Positions 1 through 7,385 of a DNA stretch of 13,326 bases are shown piece by piece; the first letter of the stretch is position 1; the number at the start of each line of letters is the position of its first letter. The position numbers were made by a program, and so were the translations under genes. The notes under the pieces are model-generated. The model was not told the DNA's origin and did not search any database. It saw nothing but the letters and a program-made list of their open reading frames with translations. Source of the DNA: Helicobacteraceae bacterium (GTDB lineage: Bacteria > Campylobacterota > Campylobacteria > Campylobacterales > Sulfurimonadaceae); the NCBI GenBank assembly GCA_015489055.1, contig WFMO01000191.1, positions 1-13,326 of the forward strand, read 5' to 3'.

Positions 1-64
1 CTTCAAATTGTAATACCCATAGATTATGCTTTACACTAATCAAAAAAGAATGTTTGTTAACGGT
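1..64. other. Left-edge stretch after exbD; possible start of a further gene
   Basis: No complete gene fits here. On the minus strand the reading frame of exbD stays open from its TAA stop to the window edge, reading roughly TVNKHSFLISVKHNLWVLQ. There is no ATG and no ribosome binding site, and only a TTG at 43-41 could serve as a start. In Helicobacter a tonB gene follows exbB-exbD, so this could be the beginning of tonB, but 64 bases cannot show it. No T-tract terminator hairpin is visible after exbD. Confidence 0.2.
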
Positions 65-445
65 TTATTTTTTAGTTGCGATATATAGTTGTTGAAGATT
101 TAACTCTTTTAAGATGTTCATAACATTTACAAAATCTTGAAAAGTTGATGCTTTATCGCTTCTTAAAACGATTGTCTGCGTTTTTGGTATGCTTGATAAA
201 TTGAATTTGAGCTGTTTTAACGTGACTAAACCTTTATTCATATAGATACTGCCGTGTTTATCTATATAGATATTTATTGTTTTGTGAACACTTTTATTTT
301 TATTTGCTGAAGCGTGAGGCAGGGCAACTGGTATAACACCCTGTTTTATAAAGGTTGCAGTAGTTAGCACCATAACAAGCAGCACCAGCATGATATCGAT
401 AAAAGGTATAACATTTATCTGATCAAATTTTTTTCTGGTCTTCAT
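65..445 (-). CDS. exbD: ExbD, proton-channel subunit of the TonB energy-transducing complex
   Basis: ExbD works with ExbB in the inner membrane to convert proton motive force into TonB movement for outer-membrane uptake of iron chelates, nickel or cobalamin. The 126-aa protein has a short basic cytoplasmic tail, one membrane helix (about residues 12-33) and a periplasmic domain. The helix starts with NVIPFIDIMLVLLV, in which Asp17 occupies the position of the essential channel aspartate of the ExbD/TolR/MotB family. The start codon overlaps the exbB stop (ATGA, 442-445), so the pair is translationally coupled. TolR is the alternative; assignment to ExbD rests on the small size of the partner and on the Helicobacter-like arrangement. 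No tonB is visible within the window. Confidence 0.9.
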   Translation of the reverse strand: MKTRKKFDQINVIPFIDIMLVLLVMVLTTATFIKQGVIPVALPHASANKNKSVHKTINIYIDKHGSIYMNKGLVTLKQLKFNLSSIPKTQTIVLRSDKASTFQDFVNVMNILKELNLQQLYIATKK

Positions 446-894
446 TTTTCTTTACTTTTTTGGGCTATATCAAACTGAACTAAAATACGCTCCATTTTAC
501 GTAATAATATTGTATAAAAAGCTATGGCAGGGATGGCTACTACTAAACCAAGAGCTGTTGCTTTTAGGGCAAGTGCTAATCCTATCATAATTTTTTTTGC
601 GTCAACAGTTCCGATATCTCCAAGACTATAAAAAGTAAGCATAATGCCTAAAACCGTTCCAAGAAGACCGACATATGGCGCGTTTGCTCCCATCGCCCCT
701 ATAGTTCCAAGATTATTACTTAAATCCAGTTCCAAGATATCTTTATCTTGATAATCTTCCAGTCTTATACTTTTATAAAACATCAATCTTTCGATAAACA
801 GCCATAATGTCACAATACTCATAATAATTAGTATCCCGACAATACCGTAATCTAATACGCCCTCAGCATATGCTATAAAGTTGGATGTATGCAT
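442..894 (-). CDS. exbB: ExbB, MotA/TolQ/ExbB-family proton channel protein
   Basis: This is the multi-helix partner of ExbD in the TonB motor. At 150 aa it is much shorter than enterobacterial ExbB (about 240 aa) but matches the compact Helicobacter form. Predicted membrane helices lie near residues 15-36, 72-92 and 103-130. The family core is clear: ANAPYVGLLGTVLGIMLTF in helix 2 and ALKATALGLVVAIPAIAFY in helix 3, with the Gly/Ala/Thr faces that line the channel. An AAAGG site lies about 7 nt before the ATG. That start is inside the 3' end of the histidine kinase gene (22-nt overlap), and the stop overlaps exbD, so the gene belongs to the pyrC-led minus-strand chain. The two-component system upstream may control or respond to TonB-dependent uptake; this is inference. 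Confidence 0.92.
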   Translation of the reverse strand: MHTSNFIAYAEGVLDYGIVGILIIMSIVTLWLFIERLMFYKSIRLEDYQDKDILELDLSNNLGTIGAMGANAPYVGLLGTVLGIMLTFYSLGDIGTVDAKKIMIGLALALKATALGLVVAIPAIAFYTILLRKMERILVQFDIAQKSKEK

Positions 895-1736
895 TTTTTA
901 CCTTTAAAATTTAAAAACAGCGCAGTACCGTTATTTTGCTTTGATTTAATATTAATTTTTATTTTATTTTCATCACAAAAATGTTTTACCGTTGATAACC
1001 CTATTCCAAAACCCGGCATACTGCTATCGCTTTGATAATATCTGTCAAATACTTTCAAAAGAGCAATCTCATCCATACCAATTCCACGGTCCTCAATACA
1101 AAGCAAACCATTTTGTAATTTTATATCGATTTGATAAACATCTTTTGAATATTTGATTCCGTTGTCTATAAGATTATCAATTACTTTTTGTAGTCCTATT
1201 TTATCTATTTTTATCCAAAAACTTTCTAAAAGTGTAGTAAATTTTACATAAGGATATAAAGACTGCATAAATTCAAGTCGCTGGATTATGAGATTTTTCA
1301 GATCAATATCTTCAACTGTTTCATGTTTTGTTTGTCTGGTTATCATATAATCTAATTCATTGTAATATGCCTCTATCATCTTTGAAGCAGTTTCTATCCG
1401 TTTTAGTCTTGTTGTTGCTTTTGGGGTTTTTATCTCCTTTTGTAACATTTGAGTGTTTGTTTTGATAGTGGCAACAGGCAGGTTTAGCTCATGTAAAATG
1501 TTTGTTGAGAGTTCTTCGAGATTTGTTGCATACTCTTCAAGCGGCTCTGTTGAGAGTTTTGAGATAACAACAGCAGAGATTACGATAAGGACAAGGACAA
1601 CAGCAGACAATACATAAAAATGATTAAATTTTGTAATGCTGTCCACGTACCAAAAACCACCGGTAAATAACAGTGTCGTGATAACATAGTAGATAAAAAT
1701 ATTTCTCTTAAGATGATAAAACAAGCTTGTAGCCAA
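873..1736 (-). CDS. Membrane-bound sensor histidine kinase with almost no periplasmic loop
   Basis: This is the sensor kinase of a two-component system whose regulator gene lies immediately upstream and overlaps it by 29 nt. It has two membrane helices (about residues 11-30 and 41-60) joined by a loop of only about 10 residues, so there is no room for a periplasmic ligand-binding domain; this resembles intramembrane-sensing kinases. No HAMP or PAS domain is seen. The HisKA box is HELNLPVATI with phospho-acceptor His82. The ATPase domain has the N box (DNLIDNGIKYS), G1 (DRGIGM) and G2 (GFGIGLSTV). The chosen start is TTG at 1736. A second TTG twelve bases on is possible, and neither has a well-spaced ribosome binding site, so translation may depend on coupling. 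The signal is unknown; linkage to exbBD suggests a metal or outer-membrane transport cue. Confidence 0.9.
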   Translation of the reverse strand: MATSLFYHLKRNIFIYYVITTLLFTGGFWYVDSITKFNHFYVLSAVVLVLIVISAVVISKLSTEPLEEYATNLEELSTNILHELNLPVATIKTNTQMLQKEIKTPKATTRLKRIETASKMIEAYYNELDYMITRQTKHETVEDIDLKNLIIQRLEFMQSLYPYVKFTTLLESFWIKIDKIGLQKVIDNLIDNGIKYSKDVYQIDIKLQNGLLCIEDRGIGMDEIALLKVFDRYYQSDSSMPGFGIGLSTVKHFCDENKIKINIKSKQNNGTALFLNFKGKKCIHPTL

Positions 1737-2373
1737 TCCCTCTTATATTTTGTATTTTTTGATGACCTATAATACGCTTTATACGGTTAATATATACCCG
1801 TATAGCGCCTTTGCTGATATCTTCATTATGCATCCAGAGAGTATCCGCAATCATCTCGTTGGTGACTATTTTTTGATTATTTTTTATCAATAATGCAAGT
1901 AAAAGATACTCCTTGGGCTTTAAACTAAGTTCTTGTGAGTTCATATATATCTGTTTGTGTTTTTTATCATGGCAGAAGTTTTCTATATATTGTGTGTTTT
2001 CTCCCATAGTTCTTTTAAGCAGTGCTTGAATACGCAGTAACAATTCATCATTATCAAACGGTTTCCTTATATAGTCATCGCAGCCACTGGCAAAGCCATG
2101 TTGCAGCATATCTTTTTGTTTGTATGATGTAATAAAAACAGCCGGAGTAGTGTCGCCTGAGGCACGTAATTCGCGAAGAAGCCGGGTTCCGCTTAGTTGC
2201 GGTACCTTGATATCTAGTAAATATAGATCAAATTGATTGGAATATGTCTGATTTAGTGCATCGTTGGAATCAAAACAACAAGTAACACTATATCCGCTAT
2301 CGCTTAGAAGATCATCTACGCTTTGTGCAAAGAGTTGATTGTCTTCAAGTAGTAAAATATTAGCTGATGTCAT
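1708..2373 (-). CDS. OmpR/PhoB-type response regulator
   Basis: This is a DNA-binding response regulator of 221 aa, cognate to the kinase encoded directly after it. The receiver domain (about 1-120) has the acidic pocket Glu10-Asp11, phospho-acceptor Asp54 in YLLDIKVPQLSG, Thr82 and Lys104 (IRKPFDNDE). The C-terminal winged helix (about 130-220) has the KPKEYLLLALLI element, the recognition-helix segment AIRVYINRIKRII and the wing ending IRGIGYKL. The start codon lies inside the end of pyrC (14-nt overlap), and the stop lies inside the kinase gene. Targets cannot be read from the sequence; the downstream exbB-exbD genes and autoregulation are reasonable guesses. A paralogous C-terminal domain is encoded at the right end of the window. 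Confidence 0.93.
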   Translation of the reverse strand: MTSANILLLEDNQLFAQSVDDLLSDSGYSVTCCFDSNDALNQTYSNQFDLYLLDIKVPQLSGTRLLRELRASGDTTPAVFITSYKQKDMLQHGFASGCDDYIRKPFDNDELLLRIQALLKRTMGENTQYIENFCHDKKHKQIYMNSQELSLKPKEYLLLALLIKNNQKIVTNEMIADTLWMHNEDISKGAIRVYINRIKRIIGHQKIQNIRGIGYKLVLSS

Positions 2374-3367
2374 CTATCGACCACCCTATGGTCTCATTTG
2401 CGTACATTGGAACTACGGTATTGTATATTTTAGGAATCGTAAAAGGAGTATTTGAAAGTCTAACTTCTTTAAACTCTGGACATATCCCGTATATGCGTTG
2501 GGCATTATCGCTTATAAAGTCTTGTAGATTTTCAAGCGCGTCAAATTTATCGAACAGTTCACAAAGCATCTGAATAGCAATTGGTGCCGTAAAAATACCT
2601 GCGGCACATCCGCTTGACTCTTTTTCATGTTGCGGGTGGGGTGCAGAGTCAGAACCAAACATAACTTTTGGATGAGCATTTAGCGCAACTTGCAATAAGG
2701 CCTCTCTGTCTTGTGGACGCTTGGCTATGGGTTTGCAAAAAAGATGGGGCTGCATCTTGCCTCCTACTACGTCATCTAGTGTTAAGAGCAGATGATGCAG
2801 TGTAATTGTGGCATAAAGATTCTCATATCGCTCAAGCATTTGTACTGCTTCTTTGGTGGTAATGTGTTCCATAATAATTTTTAAATTTGGAAAGTTTTCG
2901 GCTAATTGTTCATAAATACTCATAAACTCAGTCTCTCTATCCATCACAAAACCATGACTTTCTCCATGCACACACAAAGGAATATTTAGCTCGCTCATAG
3001 CTTCTAAAGTGGGTCTCATAGCTTCTATATCAAAGCTTTTCACGCCCTCTTTTGAGTTTGTAGTTATACCGGCAGGGTACAATTTAACTGCCAATATCTC
3101 ATCTTCAACATCTTCTAAAAACTCTTTGCTGTAATTTTGATAAAAAAGAGTCATATAAACTTCAAAATAATCATTAGCAACAGATGCTAAGATACGTTTT
3201 TTATAAGCTATTATGTTTTGTTTTGTAGTAACCGGGGGCACAAGATTTGGCATTACAAGTGCGCCGCTAAAGCTGTATGCGCTAAGAGGTGCGATGTTTT
3301 CCAGCATAATGCCATCTCTTAAATGAAGATGCATATCAAGGGGCATTAATAGTGTGTGGGTTTTCAT
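2360..3367 (-). CDS. pyrC: Dihydroorotase (class II type), pyrimidine biosynthesis
   Basis: This enzyme catalyses the reversible cyclisation of N-carbamoyl-L-aspartate to dihydroorotate in de novo UMP synthesis, in the cytosol. The 335-aa length fits the E. coli PyrC-type family. Metal-site residues are visible: His13 and His15 in DMHLHLRDG, the carboxylated Lys95 in AVKLYPAG, His134 in CVHGE, His168 in MEHIT and the catalytic Asp240 in MFGSDSAPH. The start ATG has a strong AAGGAG site 5 nt upstream. The gene heads a chain of five overlapping minus-strand genes, so its promoter in the 3368-3509 gap probably drives the two-component system and exbBD as well, an unexpected partnership for a pyrimidine gene. 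Confidence 0.96.
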   Translation of the reverse strand: MKTHTLLMPLDMHLHLRDGIMLENIAPLSAYSFSGALVMPNLVPPVTTKQNIIAYKKRILASVANDYFEVYMTLFYQNYSKEFLEDVEDEILAVKLYPAGITTNSKEGVKSFDIEAMRPTLEAMSELNIPLCVHGESHGFVMDRETEFMSIYEQLAENFPNLKIIMEHITTKEAVQMLERYENLYATITLHHLLLTLDDVVGGKMQPHLFCKPIAKRPQDREALLQVALNAHPKVMFGSDSAPHPQHEKESSGCAAGIFTAPIAIQMLCELFDKFDALENLQDFISDNAQRIYGICPEFKEVRLSNTPFTIPKIYNTVVPMYANETIGWSIDDIS

Positions 3368-3509
3368 ATATCTCCTTAAAAAAGCAATATACCAAGTATA
3401 ACAAAATATAAGTTAGAAAATCCATAGTGAAACTATCTGCTTAATGCATATTTAAGTTCCTTAAATATAAAATAGATAAAATTTATATATCTTTTTACAA
3501 GGGATCACT
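3368..3509. promoter_or_regulatory. Divergent promoter region between pyrC and the HDOD gene
   Basis: This is a 142-bp AT-rich gap with genes diverging on both sides. For pyrC (minus strand) there is a TATACT -10-like hexamer at 3400-3395 and the AAGGAG ribosome binding site at 3377-3372. For the plus-strand gene, a GATAAAAT element near 3475-3482 could act as -10, and AAGGGA just before the TTG start is the ribosome binding site. The perfect inverted repeat listed separately at 3448-3468 sits between the two putative promoters. The -10 calls are by eye only. Confidence 0.45.
3448..3468. repeat. Perfect 9-bp inverted repeat with a 3-nt centre
   Basis: The arms are ATATTTAAG (3448-3456) and CTTAAATAT (3460-3468), separated by TTC. 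It lies just upstream of the likely -10 of the HDOD gene and about 80 bp upstream of pyrC. As DNA it has the form of an operator for a dimeric regulator; as RNA it would be a weak AT-rich hairpin. There is no following T-run on either strand at the usual distance, so a terminator is unlikely. The regulator, if any, is unknown. AT-rich sequence produces such repeats by chance more often than balanced sequence. Confidence 0.5.
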
Positions 3510-4301
3510 TTGGTTGATAAGAACGATATACAAGAGTATATAAAACATCTACCGCCGACACCGGAAATTTTAAATCAAACACTTTTATATCTAAATACTA
3601 ATGATTTAGCTAAAGCCGCACAGACTGCAAAGAAAGACAGAGCGTTGTCATCTTATATAAAGTCATTAGTAAATAAGCCTATATATGGGTTTAAGAGCGA
3701 AATTACCAATATTGCTCAGGCATTTAGTATTTTAGGTCTTGGATTGGCTAAACAATCTTTATATAACTATTCTTTATCTTTGCTATTGCCAGATAGATGG
3801 AGGGTATTTACCATCAATAAAGCTTTATTTTATGATTTGCAGGCATCACTTAGTGTTGACTGGCATAAAATTTTACAATATTTGGATGTAGATGATTCTG
3901 ATATAGAAACTGCTATCATTTTAGCGCCGGCTAGCGTAATTATATGTGAGTCTTTATTTCAAGATCATATCCAAGAGGTAAATCTATTAAAAAGTTCACA
4001 TAATTTAAGTTATAACGAGATATTGTATCGGTTAACTTCTTTAGATTTATTTGATATATCAGCTCGGATTGCAAAACTATGGGGAATGTCTAAAGCTTCA
4101 CAGGAGCTTATTGTCGCCTTTAAAAAAGCATCAGAGCAGCCACAAATCAATATACTTGCTAAATGGATGTATCTTTTATTGTTTTTTGAATTTTCAAAAC
4201 CTGATTTTGTTAAAGCCGGCTTAAATGATTTTATTGAGTTTAAGCCTGATTATGTGAGTGATGTATATGAAGAGTTTGCCAAACTTATGGATATCTCATG
4301 A
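3510..4301 (+). CDS. HDOD-domain signalling protein
   Basis: This 263-aa cytoplasmic protein resembles HDOD (HD-related output) domain proteins. The N-terminal part shows the family pattern: LPPTPEILNQTLLYL (near 14-28), a helix with AQTAKKDRALSSYIKSLVN, then the ITNIAQAFSILGLGLAKQ segment (about 65-82). HDOD domains lack the HD metal residues and are thought to act as scaffold or signalling modules; an HDOD protein affects motility in Campylobacter jejuni (recalled knowledge). The start is TTG with AAGGGA 6 nt upstream. The stop overlaps the ATG of the next gene (ATGA), so it is co-expressed with the STAS/CheX protein, which points to signalling or chemotaxis. No membrane segment is evident. 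Confidence 0.75.
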   Translation: MVDKNDIQEYIKHLPPTPEILNQTLLYLNTNDLAKAAQTAKKDRALSSYIKSLVNKPIYGFKSEITNIAQAFSILGLGLAKQSLYNYSLSLLLPDRWRVFTINKALFYDLQASLSVDWHKILQYLDVDDSDIETAIILAPASVIICESLFQDHIQEVNLLKSSHNLSYNEILYRLTSLDLFDISARIAKLWGMSKASQELIVAFKKASEQPQINILAKWMYLLLFFEFSKPDFVKAGLNDFIEFKPDYVSDVYEEFAKLMDIS

Positions 4302-5692
4302 GAGCAGTTATTAAAAATAATATTGGGATTTTTACTCCACAAGGATTTTTAGACGGTAATAATACACAGGCTTTTTTTACATTAGATGATATAAAAACTA
4401 CTGAGCATTTGAAAGTTGAGATGCTTCTGGTATCGTTAAAAAAAGTGATTTTTTTCAATAAAAACGGTATTGATACCTTTGTTCAATTTTTGCTTAAAAT
4501 GCGTTTGAAAAATCATATTATTGTAGGTTTTTGTGATTATAATGATAAAAAATATATAGCTATAAACTCTTTTTACCAAGACAAGCTGACGTTTTCACTG
4601 TTTAAGACATTTGAAATTGCTTCACTTTTTTGCTCATCGTTTAATGCTCAGGGAAAAACGGTTTTATTGTATCATAAAGATCCTTCTCAGCGTTCAGCTA
4701 TGGCTATAGAGCTTTTTGAACGAGGGCATAATCCGATTATTTCACAGACTAAAGACGATTTTAGGCAAAAACAACAAAATGCTGCCAAGTACGACTTTAT
4801 CATAGAAGACACTTACCTAAATATATTGGGACAAAGAATAGCAACAAAAGTAAAAGGCAACGCCATTATATACACGATTTCCGGTTTTTTAGATGCCGAA
4901 ATTATCGAAAATTTTGACATAACGTATCATAACAGTTCATTGCATGTAGGTTTTAGATTGTTCATTTTTGATGCATACAAAGTAATATCTATAAATATAC
5001 ATGCTTTGCGTTTTTTTACGAAATTAAGCACAAGTGCAGCGGAGTATGATGCTGTGATATGTTTTGCAGGAATGTCATTTGAAAAAACACCTGTTAAGTT
5101 TCAAGAAGAGCTGGAGGATTCAGGAATTTTATTTTTTGATTCTATAGATATGGCCTTAAAAGAAAATCAAGAAGTTGCAAAATTATCTAAAGGTACGACA
5201 TCAACATCGGCAAAGAAATCACTGAACAGAGTTGTTGTCCAAAGGTTGCCTGAATTTATTAATGCGGTTATAACAACCGTTGAAATGATGACAAATATCA
5301 AAGCCGTTAAAAAGACCGTAAATATACAACCTATCACAATTGATAAACATGAAGGTGAATTGCTTTCAAGCTCTATAGGATTTTACGGTGCTATTGACGG
5401 TATATTGGTGCTCGTATTTCCTATTAGTCTTGCTAAAAGGAGCTGTGAATTGCTTATCGGAGAAAATACTGATAATCTTGAGGATATTTTAGATGCCTTG
5501 GCTGAGTTTGTAAATATTATCGGAGGTCGCATTAAAACATTACTTCGCGACTATGATTTAGATATTGATATCACACTGCCTAGAACATATGCAAATACTA
5601 CTAATTTACAAAGTACAGTAGAAAACAAAAAAGGGGTACAGGCAAATCTTAGCTTTGACAATAGTGACTTTATCTTCTTTTTAACAAGATAA
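4298..5692 (+). CDS. Multidomain protein: STAS-like, half-receiver-like, STAS-like, CheX phosphatase-like
   Basis: This is a 464-aa soluble protein. Residues about 3-112 look like a STAS fold (IFTPQGFLDG, then a core strand and helix near 40-70). Residues about 120-185 resemble the first half of a receiver domain: a VLLYHKDPSQR strand, then YDFIIED with Asp171 in the position of a phospho-acceptor; the later strands with the conserved Thr and Lys are not seen. Residues about 189-290 repeat the STAS-like pattern (YTISGFLDAE...). Residues about 312-464 match CheX, a CheY-P phosphatase: INAVITTVEMM, a GFYGAIDGILVLVF strand pair and AEFVNIIGG containing the ExxN catalytic pair Glu403/Asn406. It overlaps the HDOD gene by 4 nt and converges on motB with only 2 bp between stops. 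The CheX part is fairly sure; the N-terminal domain calls are by eye. Confidence 0.72.
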   Translation: MRAVIKNNIGIFTPQGFLDGNNTQAFFTLDDIKTTEHLKVEMLLVSLKKVIFFNKNGIDTFVQFLLKMRLKNHIIVGFCDYNDKKYIAINSFYQDKLTFSLFKTFEIASLFCSSFNAQGKTVLLYHKDPSQRSAMAIELFERGHNPIISQTKDDFRQKQQNAAKYDFIIEDTYLNILGQRIATKVKGNAIIYTISGFLDAEIIENFDITYHNSSLHVGFRLFIFDAYKVISINIHALRFFTKLSTSAAEYDAVICFAGMSFEKTPVKFQEELEDSGILFFDSIDMALKENQEVAKLSKGTTSTSAKKSLNRVVVQRLPEFINAVITTVEMMTNIKAVKKTVNIQPITIDKHEGELLSSSIGFYGAIDGILVLVFPISLAKRSCELLIGENTDNLEDILDALAEFVNIIGGRIKTLLRDYDLDIDITLPRTYANTTNLQSTVENKKGVQANLSFDNSDFIFFLTR

Positions 5693-5694
5693 TC

Positions 5695-6534
5695 TTATTT
5701 ATCTAAAATATTTTTTGTTTGTGTGCTTGTTTGAATTTTGCTCACCATAAAACTAATAGTTACTCGTCTATTTTTAGCACGTCCGGATGCTGTTTTATTG
5801 CTTGCTATAGGATTGTATTTTCCATATCCTACAGCAGCTAATCTACCACCAAAGACGCCATCTTTTTGCAAGACTTGCACAACAGAAACCGCTCGAGCGC
5901 TTGAGAGTTGCCAATTGTTTTTATAAACAGACCCACGAGTGGGAGGAGTGTTATCGGTATATCCGTTTACTAGTATATTTATATTTTTTGGCATTTGGTC
6001 TATGATTAATACAATGCGCTTTAAAAGCAGTAAGGTATCTTCATTGACAATCGTGGCACTTCCGGGTTTAAACAGCATTGAGGCAGGAAGATTAATAATA
6101 AATCCCTCTTGTGCATTTTTTAAAAATATATTTGCCCCACTTTTTTGCTTTAAAAGCAATTTGCTTACTTTGACTTCGGCACGTTTTAGGATATTTGATT
6201 GCATCTTGTTTGACGGAGTGTGTGTTTTAAAAACAGCACTTGACCCGCTTTTTAAAATACCTTTAGACCCCATAAGGACACCGTTTTTAGATATTTTTTT
6301 AGAGTTACCTGTCTTTTTACTGGCCTTAGTTGATGATTGAGGTGCAGGCGGAGGACGAAAGTTATATATTTTGACAAATGCGGCTTTAACGGCAGCTAGT
6401 TTTGACTTATTGACCGATGCTATCGCAAACAAAGCAATAAATAGAGCAAGTAAAAGGCTTAAAAAATCTGCAAAAGGTACCGCCCAAGCTTCACCTGCAG
6501 GACATTCACATTTTTTACATTTCTTTTTAGCCAT
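5695..6534 (-). CDS. motB: Flagellar motor stator protein MotB
   Basis: MotB is the peptidoglycan-anchored half of the proton-driven flagellar stator. It is 279 aa. The single membrane helix (about 18-42, WAVPFADFLSLLLALFIALFA) carries the proton-binding Asp23. A Pro/Ser/Lys-rich linker with RPPPAPQ follows, then an OmpA-like peptidoglycan-binding domain (about 145-265) with NGYTDNTPP, SSARAVSVVQVL and GYGKYNPIASN...GRAKNRRV. The short cytoplasmic N-terminus has three cysteines (Cys6, Cys9, Cys11; KCKKCECPAGE). A GAGG site lies 9 nt before the ATG at the end of motA, and the genes are 14 bp apart. It is convergent with the CheX-type gene; no terminator hairpin with a T-run was seen in the 2-bp gap. 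Confidence 0.96.
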   Translation of the reverse strand: MAKKKCKKCECPAGEAWAVPFADFLSLLLALFIALFAIASVNKSKLAAVKAAFVKIYNFRPPPAPQSSTKASKKTGNSKKISKNGVLMGSKGILKSGSSAVFKTHTPSNKMQSNILKRAEVKVSKLLLKQKSGANIFLKNAQEGFIINLPASMLFKPGSATIVNEDTLLLLKRIVLIIDQMPKNINILVNGYTDNTPPTRGSVYKNNWQLSSARAVSVVQVLQKDGVFGGRLAAVGYGKYNPIASNKTASGRAKNRRVTISFMVSKIQTSTQTKNILDK

Positions 6535-6548
6535 CTACTATCGCCTCG

Positions 6549-7319
6549 TTAGTCAAACTGACTTTTTTTATTCTCAAGAGGTGAGAGATAATTGAAGAGT
6601 TTGCCTTCTAGAGTACGAGGATTATCTCCGTGTGCAATGCCGATAATCCCAGCTAAAATAATTTGTTTGTCAGTCATCAATATCTTTGTTTTTCCTTTTA
6701 GTTTGCTTCCAAGTGGCCCGATGAAAAGATATGCGCCAGATATTCCCGTAACAGTTGCTGTAAAGGCGCCGCCAATACCCTCTGCCATGGCTGCTGGATC
6801 GTTTAGTTTTTGAAGCGCTAAAATCAAACCCATAACAGCACCAACTAGTCCCATTACAGGGCACGTTTCACCTGCTAGCGACCAGTAGTGCGCGGCTCCA
6901 TGATAGTATTCTTCCGTTTCTTCTATCAGCACCTCAAGAGTTTCTTCGATATCGTCTATATCCATGCCGTCAATTGTCATATTCAGCCCTTTTTGAAAAA
7001 ATTCATCATCAATTTCAGCTACATGTGATTCAAGTGCCAATATACCGTCTCTTCGTGCGATTGTGGCAAACTCCACAATCTGGGCTATACGCTTGGAAAA
7101 ATCGACAGGTGCTTTTTTAAAAACAGTTTTTAATTCCTTAAATGCTGCTTTGACGTTACCCCCGGCTGTTCCTGTCATAGCTGCCGCCATAGCTGTGGGG
7201 ATTACTATAATAACAGATGATAAATGAACTAAATGAAGCGGATTTCCACCATCTATTACATTTCCTATCGATAACGTTGCAATAGACAATAACATACCCA
7301 AGATAACTGTTAAATCCAA
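6549..7319 (-). CDS. motA: Flagellar motor stator protein MotA
   Basis: MotA is the channel subunit that pairs with MotB and uses proton flow to push on FliG. I place the start at TTG 7319, giving 256 aa that begin MDLTVILGM, the usual family N-terminus. A GGAG site lies 7 nt upstream (7330-7327). The frame extends to an ATG at 7385, but that has no ribosome binding site and adds 22 residues atypical for MotA. In the 256-aa numbering, helices lie near 2-20, 30-50, 150-170 and 180-205. Family marks are the cytoplasmic ARRDGILALE (the Arg/Glu pair that contacts FliG), CPVMGLVGAVMGLILAL with its proline, and the GPLGSKL proline at the end of the fourth helix. It is transcribed with motB from the 7320-7461 region. 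Confidence 0.95.
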   Translation of the reverse strand: MDLTVILGMLLSIATLSIGNVIDGGNPLHLVHLSSVIIVIPTAMAAAMTGTAGGNVKAAFKELKTVFKKAPVDFSKRIAQIVEFATIARRDGILALESHVAEIDDEFFQKGLNMTIDGMDIDDIEETLEVLIEETEEYYHGAAHYWSLAGETCPVMGLVGAVMGLILALQKLNDPAAMAEGIGGAFTATVTGISGAYLFIGPLGSKLKGKTKILMTDKQIILAGIIGIAHGDNPRTLEGKLFNYLSPLENKKSQFD

Positions 7320-7326
7320 AATTACA

Positions 7327-7330
7327 CTCC
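7327..7330 (-). promoter_or_regulatory. Ribosome binding site deciding the motA start
   Basis: On the minus strand GGAG is followed after 7 nt by TTG at 7319. The upstream ATG at 7385 is preceded by CCTAAACCACATT, which has no purine-rich site. This supports TTG 7319 as the true start. Confidence 0.7.
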
Positions 7331-7385
7331 AATAAATATTTAGTCGATGCTTAGATATCGGCTTAAATCTATAAAAGTTTAACAT

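Noticed and set aside
5682..5700. Small palindrome AAGATAATCTT at the convergent stops of the CheX-type gene and motB
   Set aside because: The arms are only five AT-rich bases around a single base; too weak for a terminator call.
5738..6595. Plus-strand open frames across motB and the end of motA
   Set aside because: They are antisense shadows of motB and motA, which have full family motifs.
7320..7385. 22-residue N-terminal extension of MotA from ATG 7385
   Set aside because: There is no ribosome binding site and the residues do not fit the family; TTG 7319 has GGAG at good spacing and gives the usual length.
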